A stretch of 64,000 nt of DNA, from positions 46,515,127-46,579,126 of the forward strand of contig NC_080043.1 of NCBI RefSeq assembly GCF_012489685.1, read 5' to 3'. The notes under the pieces were generated by a model that saw only the letters and a list, made by a program, of their open reading frames with translations, was not told where the DNA came from and ran no database searches. Positions 56,090 through 64,000 of this stretch are shown here, one piece after another (position 1 is the stretch's first letter; each line of letters begins with the position of its first letter). The translations under genes and the position numbers were made by a program. Source of the DNA: Lotus japonicus (lineage: Eukaryota > Streptophyta > Magnoliopsida > Fabales > Fabaceae).

Positions 56090-59000
56090 TGTAACACCCC
56101 GATTTCGGTGGCGTCACTTTAGTCACTCAAAAATAATATAAAGCGGAAAAGCAGGTATTTTTTTTTCGTTTTGTTTAAATAAAAGACTTGTCGAATTAAA
56201 GACTCGTCCCAACCGCGATTAACCGCGATTAATATACAATACTATTACAATCCTGCTGTAACTAAAAGCATCGTCACGAGCATCCTCCAGTGACGGCAAG
56301 GTTTACAAGTTTTCTGAAAGCATAATTAGTTCGAAATATTAAACAAGTGACAGAAAGGAATAGTTAGCCCCGGATGGCCGCCTCTAGACCTCTACAACCG
56401 ACTACTCCATGGGATTCCCAACTACGGAGAATCACACGAAAGTAACGTGTCGGAGACTACCCTGTCCCAAAAGTACACAAGACGAATTAGAGCTATGACT
56501 CTAACAACCAACTCAAAGACTCTAACCACCCATATCCCACACTACTTTCATCGACCCTTCCTCGATCAGGCATGAAGTCCGGGTCCTCGTCGAAAGCTTC
56601 AGTAATAGTCATTTCGCTCCAGGTCTTTCCCGCACAACGAATCATCACGAACCGGCTGACGGACGCCTGGCAGCAGGCCGACCGCCCAAACACAAACATA
56701 CACACAAAGCCAAGGCGCTAGGGTCAACTCACAGAATAAAATAGATAATACAAACAACATGTGATAAAGGGGGTATATATATATATATGTTGTATATATA
56801 CATATAAGTCATGTATTGCCTACCCTAAGGTTGATACATAACATGTTTATCAACATAAAATCATCAAGATATATATAACGATGTTTATCAACAACAAAAC
56901 ACAATAACATCCACAAGTATGGTTAGGTGCATGGCGTGCCAGTGCAATGTCATGCTCAAAAGATGATCCGGATGAAATGTCACCATCTCGATGGATGGGA
57001 CAAGCCAAGCACCTCGCTTCGCTAAAGCACCTCGCTTTTATGAAGCAGCACGCTCCTGTGAAGCAGCACGCTCTTGTGAAGCAGCTAGCTCCATTTGGGG
57101 CATCTAGCTCCGTTGAAGTCCGATCTGATATCGTCCTTCGGAAAGCAACAAACTTTCCAAGAAATGTATGCATGAATGCAATATGGTTAGCCAAACAACG
57201 AATCGTCCTCACCAAGGCACGCGTGTCTAGCTAGAGTACATTGTCTCTACAATACCCTAAGGTAAACAAAGAAGTGCTAATCGCATTTGGTAACTTTACT
57301 AGTCACTTGGGCTCACCGTCACGATGGCCAAACAAACTGCTCAACGAGCAAAAGAATGCATCTGGCATTCAGTGACTTTTCAAGTTACTTTGACTCACCG
57401 GCTCGATGGTCAAATGGACTGTTCGACGAACAAGGAGAATGCTGCTCGCACTCAGTGACTTTTCAATTTACTCAGGCTCATCAGCTCGATGGCCGAAAGG
57501 CTGCTCAATGAGCAAAGATGGTGCACTCGCACTTGGGGACTTTCCAATCATCCCAGGCTCATCCTTTGGATGGCTAGATAAACCACTAAAGAAACAAAAG
57601 GTGCTATCGCACTCAAAGTTTTCCTCACACTTAGATTGTCGACCCTTCCCGTTTTCCAAACCATTTTCACATCCTAAGTCTTTTCCAAGAGGTTATCATC
57701 ATTATTTAAAAGTGTTCTATCTTTGATTAGTGTATTATGAATTTCATTTACAAATCAAGTTCTGATTTCGTTTGTTTCAAAACTCTATAAGTCAAAAGAT
57801 CCCAATAAACCCAAGTAATTCCCCGGGAAGGTCTCGATTCCTAAAACAATAAAGGCTCGAACCTTGGTTCGACCTATCAAACATTCCCAAAACAAACCCG
57901 TCATTGCCATGACGAAGATAAGTGTAATCCACACTCCGAAAGTCGCATTAAATGCACGAATACAGTCAGCACAATTTAATCTTAAACACAAATACATCAA
58001 GCTCTATTGAGCGATGAAACATTAATGCAGTGCTGCAAAACATAACCCTGTCATGTCCACTAGAAAGCGATAAGACAGAAACCAGTAAAAGGCAGAAGCC
58101 TCTCAGAAAACGGAGACACACGTCTCATATAAGTTCACTCGGTCGAAGCCTCCAGAAAACATTTTTCAGAACAGTTCATGCAATATTTGTGCAGAATTTA
58201 ACAAATAAGTCGAACAAGTCGACTCTAGGTCATTAACTAATAACGGTGAGTTGCCACTCACGATCACAATACATTCAAGTCGAATTTATCGACGCCTACA
58301 CACAAAAATAGCTAGTAAGTAAGTTGCCCTAACCTCGAGTTGTTCCAGTCTCGCGGTGTAGGTCTCCCTCACAAGCTTGTTCAGTCAATCCCAAAGTTTC
58401 CACAATCGAACCTTTGAGCAAACAAAGCAATAATGAATCAAAACAAGTCGATACCGTCGAAACAATCCTAACTAATGTTCGACTAAGCTCAAGAAGCTTC
58501 AGAGTACAACATTTAGGCACGAAAGGAAGGGCTTTCCCCGAATGGATGAGTTTTGACTCGATTCAGGTTTTGTACAAAAACACTTTATTCGCTAAAACGT
58601 GCATAACTTGAGCTACAGAACTCGGAATGACACGAAACCGACACCAAAATTTCCACAATTGAAAAAGCTACGCAATGGCTCAGGTCATAGAGACCCAAAA
58701 ATTATTTTTGGACACGGTACCCAAGCAAATAGGTTTCGGCCACTATGGAAAATAGGGTTTTCGAACTTTTTCTTCGATCTAAATCAATTCCTAGGTATTC
58801 TTAGGCGATATCTAGGCCAGGGAAACTCTCAGAAAAATTATCGGGTCGAAAACTAACACAGGGGTATTTTGGTCCATATTTTTAGCTCGGAAAATCAAAA
58901 ATTCGAATTTTGAAAAACTAATCGGATGGAAATGTCACTAACGACGTTTATGACAACTAATCCTACTGACACTAAGCTAAGTCGTGAGTTCTAAACCGAA

Positions 59001-60105
59001 AGATTGAGACTTTGCCCCAAAATGGGTATTTGAGGTAAAAATTGATTCCGGCGGAATTTCGGCGACATTACGGAAAAACTAATCCGACAGAAGTGCTCTT
59101 GGGCACGTAGGGAAGATGTTTAGACAGAGAAATCAATCTATTTGGACAATTTTACAAAAAGCTCCAAACTTTGAGCTCAGAAAAACATAGAAAAAGTCGA
59201 CAGATCTGACGATCAGAAGTGAGGGATAGTAACTATACCTCGATGTCTTCGATTAGCAACGAACGGTGAAGCAATCGGGCAAGAAACGGTGAAAATCAAC
59301 TTCTCCTCTCCTCCTCTCAAGCTCTCGGCCACTCCCTCTCAAAGGTGAGAATTTTTTTGGTTTTTTTTTCATTTTCCACCTATTTATAGGATTTGGAAAA
59401 TGCGGAAAAATGATTATTTCGCGATTCCGATTTTTCCTACTGATTCCAACGTATTTTACACACGATATTCTTCCCGCTGAATCTTTTAATTCTTCAAAGA
59501 AATATCAATATGATTTTTGGTTTTCGAGGCTTGTTTTTAATGCTTACCGGCATTAAAAATGCACTTTATGCACTTTATGATATTGACCTCGGATGCATAA
59601 ACTTCCTTCTGAAGAAAGATTGGAAACATCAAGAGAAATGGCTGCACGCGTGTGGAATCTTCGTTTGAAGCTCTGAATAGAAAAAGTCTTCATCGTCCGT
59701 AGATTTTAGGGTTTCTGAACTATAAGGGATTCCGTTTTGGCAAACTTCCGAGAATTGGAATTTGACGTTCGTACATTCCAGGGTTTCGCATCGAAATACT
59801 TGTTTACAGACGAATAAGAGAAATTCTAACATTTCTCTGAAGATTTTTGGAATTAGTTTCCATCGCGTCCTAAAGTGTAAATTAGCTATTTACTAGTGTC
59901 TTTGACCTAAGATTAGGCGAATGTTAGTCGTGCTATACTTTTATCGGTTTTGATACAATCCTTGAACTTTTCCTGAACCTTCTCCTTCATAAATTTATTT
60001 CATCCAATAAACTCTTGTTCAGGTTTCCCTTCACGATACATCGAACTTATTCGTTAATAAGGAATTTCACTAATTTATTCTAAGCTTAAAATCTTGGGTC
60101 TGACA
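56090..60105 (-). repeat. Right-arm E2 3' LTR (4016 bp)
   Basis: Same landmarks as 9022-13032 on the other strand. The start reads TGTCAGACCC (G to C). It shares about 15 variants with the left 3' LTR and about 14 with the left 5' LTR, and has ~10 of its own. Confidence 0.9.
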
Positions 60106-60108
60106 TTA

Positions 60109-60440
60109 CTACCCTCCAAAAAGAAAGTTTCGACCTCGAAACTTACGGTTCAGTAGAAATTCCGGATACTGTTCTTCGATCTGTTCCTTAAGCTCCCATG
60201 TTGCATCGCATATGTCCTTGTTCCAAATGATTGTCACCAACACAATCTCTATTCCCCTCAACTGTTTTATCCTTGTGTCACCAATGCTAATTGGCGGCGT
60301 TTTCGAAAGACAGTTCATCTTTCAGCTCTATGTCGTCCGGCTCGACCACTTGTGTCGGTTCTGTGTTGGAAATAATATTGGTTGGCACTCTGTGCAATCG
60401 CACAGCCTTATCCACTTACTCATTTACTTTCGTTCGTCCG
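60109..60440 (-). pseudogene. Tekay integrase/chromodomain remnant, right arm
   Basis: Mirror of 8691-9018 with the same junction between the integrase-core scrap and VVEPDDIELKDELSFE, then the type II chromodomain. Inactive. Confidence 0.8.
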
Positions 60441-61773
60441 ATATCCTGCTTAAAACTCGTACACCTCTGCCATTCCAGAGGGAATGTTCAACTTGTCCTT
60501 GTGATCTTCACTCATGTTTCAAAACTTAACTCGATCACTCTATAACTCATAGACGAACAATTCCCTTGGAATCTACTAGTCCATTAATCATTACCTCTAA
60601 CTTTGTAACTATCCTTATTCGCACCCTGAAATCCATCTTCTACGAAATCATCATCCAAATTAACACTCGACTTGAGTCTTAATACCTTGTGCATCGGTAG
60701 ACCCAATCCCTTTGAACATCCATTCATCAGCAACTTATAAGCTAATCATCATATCAACATCTTACAATCCATCATTGTCACCTCCCCTTTTTCGAGACTT
60801 CCCTTACTCGAACCATAAAACCAACCTTCACTAATTCACAAACCACTTTACACTTACCTAAAATCCTTAACACTTCCCCCAAATCCGAACTTATTCCCGA
60901 GAAGATCAAATCATAACTGTACCTCAGGAAACTTAACTAGTCATTTTATCATCCGATCCCCCAACATTCTGAGGTTTAACTACAATCGTTAATGCTAACA
61001 CCACTAAATATCTTATTCGTGCATGATTTTCACCTCCCAAGGTCAATCTTAACCCTAAGATCCTCACTTAACTTAGTGAAATTCACTTGCTACCCTAGCA
61101 TGCAACATCGAAATCCATAACAAAGCTCCATTCATTCTTAGACTCTAAGAAATTTGTCCACATACAACAACCTCAAGTATTCATCTTAATACTAACTCTT
61201 TATTTCTGTAACTAGATCGTCCTCCAATCGATCCGATACTTAGTCTCCCGTTTCAAGACCTGACAAACTTTGAGTCCTAAACACTTAAGGCAAGAATTAT
61301 AGACTTAAACCTAAACTTTCACCAAGTTTGGACCTCAAATGTCCTTTAATTCTTCAATACTTCTTAAATGATTATCCTTTTCTTAAAACTATAACTCCTT
61401 CGCAAGCAAACAAATACTTCACGCGAACTTTACCTCCCAACTCAACTAATCCTCGATCCAATCAAATCAACCTTACCAATCCATCTATCAAAGTCCATTG
61501 CCAGTTCTGATTCCGAATATCACCCCCTCAATATTAAGTTGATCAGGCCTAATACATCGAAGGTGAAGATTTAGAAAAGCCCACTGGAACAGTCGATGAG
61601 TTCCTAACATCCAGTAGTTTCAATTACCCTAATATTAAATCCTCAATGATGCCGCTACGGAACTACACACTCTCGACATCATACGTATACTATCCATACG
61701 GAATCTCTCTGAGATTCATCCTTCAGCTTCTAGCTTCTTGTTAAACGCATCGGTGCAAGACTACTTTCTAGGC
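60441..61773 (-). other. Noncoding internal filler, right-arm E2
   Basis: Mirror of 7358-8690, highly similar, no supported frame. Confidence 0.7.
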
Positions 61774-63034
61774 TTAACGTGTTATTCTAAACCTCATGTA
61801 ACTTCTATAGTTTAAACACGAGCAACGGTCAAATAAAGTACTATTAGGCGTAATAACTATAAGGTCAAAGCTTAAACAATATAAGTAAAATAGGTGCGTT
61901 GCATGTGCTACGAGAGTATTGGAGCGTATTGTACTAGAATGAGAAAGAATGGTTAGAAGGTTACCATCGTTCTTACGCTCTCCTCTGATTAACCCATTAT
62001 CACCTTCAATTCCTTCACAGTCCATGATATAAACTCTTCCTCCAGCAGCAGGGCGCTTTCCTTTCACAGCATTAATAGTTGGCTCCACCTTGTGTGCCCT
62101 ACAATCGACGGCCACATGCCCTGGCTGGTTGCAATTGAAACATTGAGGCCCTTGGTTCAGACATGCATTAGCATAGTGTCCATTCTTTCCACACCTGAAA
62201 CATGTCACCTCTGGGTGTGCTGATTGGCTTCCTACCCCTGGAGTGGCAGTAGTCAAAGGCTTATAAGATCTTGGGGTAAAACTTCTCCCCTCTGGATGCT
62301 GATACGGCCTCCTCTGTTTGAATTTACCTCTTCCTTTATAGTTCTGAGGACCTGACCTTACTGGTCCTCCAGTTCCAGCACGATTCAACCTCTTGTTCTT
62401 CATTAACTCCACTTCTGTGGCTTTCTCAACCAAGGACTGGAAGCGCATGATTCCCAACGGTTTCACTGAGTCCTCAATGTCAGGCCTCAGCCCATTCACA
62501 AAGCGTTTGCACATGTAGGGTTCATCGACCCCATTGCGGAAGAATCGGAAGTGCTTGGCCAACGATTCCAGTTTAGCAGCATATTCCGGAATGGACATGT
62601 TACCCTGACGAAGAGTCAGAAACTGTGCCTCACGCTCGTCACGAGCACTATCTGGAAAATACTTCTCCAGAAAAGCAGCATGAAATGAAGCCCAGTTCAC
62701 TTCCACATTATTTGCTTCCATCATCGCCCAGCAGCAGCTAAGTTGCCAGGCCCACCTTGGCCCCTTCACTAGTCTGTAGTACTTCGAAAATCTTCTCAAT
62801 CTCTTGGATCCATAGATCCGCATTGTCCGGGTCAGTCCCACCTGTGAACTTGGGTGGGTCCTACCTTCTAAAATCATTCAATCCTCTGTTCTGGTCCAGG
62901 GCTACTTCTCTCTGAAGCCGGTGTAGCTCGCGTGCATCCTCAGCAGCACGCCTCTGTGCATTGTCATTCGTTTGTACAGTCATTGATTGGACCAAAGTGG
63001 CCACCATCTCAGCAAGTTGGTTCGCGTTCACCAT
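61774..63034 (-). pseudogene. Tekay gag, right-arm E2
   Basis: Mirror of 6097-7357 with the same TAG and frameshift. Three residue differences in the shifted and capsid frame (G/W, R/H, A/D), about 0.3% at the DNA level. Two CCHC knuckles preserved. Confidence 0.85.
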
Positions 63035-63245
63035 GTTCTGTATTCGTTTAGCAAACAATCAGTACCAATCATAAGATAGTATTATACATAGCTATACAAT
63101 ATGATTAGGTAGCAACTTCAATCAATTAAAGCGAAAAATCGCTTGCAGACAATCAATTTTCACTCTTCGCAGAGTCACACAACCTAGCATAGAAGACCTA
63201 TTCCCCAAAGACTCCCGAAAGACTCGACAAGCTCTGATACCACAA

Positions 63246-64000
63246 TGTAACACCTCGATATCGGTGGCGTCACTTTAGTCACTCAAAAATAATATAAAGC
63301 GGAAAAGCAGGTATTTTTTTTTTCGTTTTGTTTAAATAAAAGACTTGTCGAATTAAAGACTCATCCCAACCGCGATTAACAGCGATTAATATACAATACT
63401 ATTACAATCCTGCTGTAACTAAAAGCATCGTCACGAGCATCCTCCAGTGACGGCAAGGTTTACAAGTTTTCAGAAAGCATAATTAGTTCGAAATATTAAA
63501 CAAGTGACAGAAAGGAATAGTTAGCCCCGGATGGCCGCCTCTAGACCTCTACAACCGACTACTCCATGGGATTCCCAACTACGGAGAACCACACGAAAGT
63601 AACGTGTCGGAGACTACCCTGTCCCAAAAGTACACAAGACGAATCAGAGCTATGACTCTAACAACCAACTCAAAGACTCTAACCACCCATATCCCACACT
63701 ACTTTCATCGACCCTTCCTCGATCAGGCATGAAGTCCGGGTCCTCGTCGAAAGCTTCAGTAATAGTCATTTCGCTCCGGGTCTTTCCCGCACAACGAATC
63801 ATCACGTACCGGCTGACGGACGCCTGGCAGCAGGCCGACCGCCCAAACACAAACATACACACAAAGCCAAGGCGCTAGGGTCAACTCACGGAATAAAATA
63901 GATAATACAAACAACATGTGATAAAGGGGGTATATATATATGTTGTATATATACATATAAGTCATGTATTGCCTACCCTAAGGTTGATACATAGCATGTT
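63246..64000 (-). repeat. Right-arm E2 5' LTR, last 755 bp
   Basis: Minus-strand LTR end (CGAGGTGTTACA, G to A relative to the left arm) with the primer site TGGTATCAGAGC complement at 63231-63242. Truncated by the window. Confidence 0.88.

Larger units (their letters stand above)
44611..64000 (-). repeat. Right arm of the giant inverted repeat
   Basis: Partner of 5129-24541. The inner edge (44611) lies in the middle of the A4 hairpin array, where the left arm instead has an LTR start. Confidence 0.95.
56090..64000 (-). mobile_element. E2, right-arm copy, cut by the window end
   Basis: Minus-strand mirror of 1870-13032: 3' LTR 56090-60105, internal 60106-63245, 5' LTR from 63246. Same deletion structure and the same two gag lesions as the left copy. 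The outer part of its 5' LTR and its outer flank lie beyond the window. Confidence 0.93.

Overview
This window is a gene-free block of nested LTR retrotransposons from a plant nuclear genome, typical of pericentromeric or other repeat-dense heterochromatin. The host is a eudicot, because all elements are plant lineages: Ty3/gypsy chromoviruses of Tekay/Del type with ~4 kb LTRs and an initiator-tRNA-Met primer site, an Athila-type Ty3/gypsy element with a tRNA-Asp primer site, and a SIRE/Maximus-like Ty1/copia LTR. The copia LTR style suggests a legume, at low confidence. I found no convincing host gene, rRNA, tRNA or small RNA gene. A 100-base N gap at 24683-24782 marks an assembly join.

The dominant architecture is a giant inverted repeat. 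About 5129-24541 reappears in reverse complement at 44611-64000, with positions summing to ~69121-69156, and the right arm runs off the window. Both arms hold the same nested insertions with the same target-site duplications, so the insertions are older than the duplication, or the arms are two haplotypes assembled head to head.

Layout. 1-1692: end of an autonomous Tekay pol. 1696-1869 and 13033-14837: its 3' LTR (type B), split by a complete non-autonomous Tekay element, E2 (1870-13032, TSD GAGAG). 14838-17295: minus-strand fragment of another Tekay LTR (type B'). 17296-17324: first bases of a copia LTR. 17325-24541: minus-strand Athila copy, cut off inside a nested Tekay LTR where a new LTR begins (24542) just before the gap. 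24783-33005: minus-strand chimeric Tekay element, E4. 33006-36314: type-B LTR in which E4 sits. 36315-37997: LTR fragment type A3, inserted in a copia element (37998-39041). 39042-51796: complete Athila element (TSD TACTA) carrying a solo Tekay LTR, A4, at 42327-46312 (TSD GGAAG). 51797-64000: mirror images of the left-arm B', B and E2 units.

Nothing is clearly autonomous. E2 keeps broken gag and the last scrap of pol; E4 has a gag without capsid but with four zinc knuckles, joined to a damaged integrase; the Athila has gag, protease joined to a second capsid-like domain, and an extra ORF with a likely intron, but no reverse transcriptase.

The most interesting signals lie inside the long Tekay LTRs. 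They contain tandem arrays of short hairpins whose stems vary in a paired, compensatory way, and a conserved ORF of about 180 codons with an excess of synonymous change between LTR subfamilies. The TATA box lies only ~0.7 kb into these ~4 kb LTRs, so both would be transcribed in the leader RNA.
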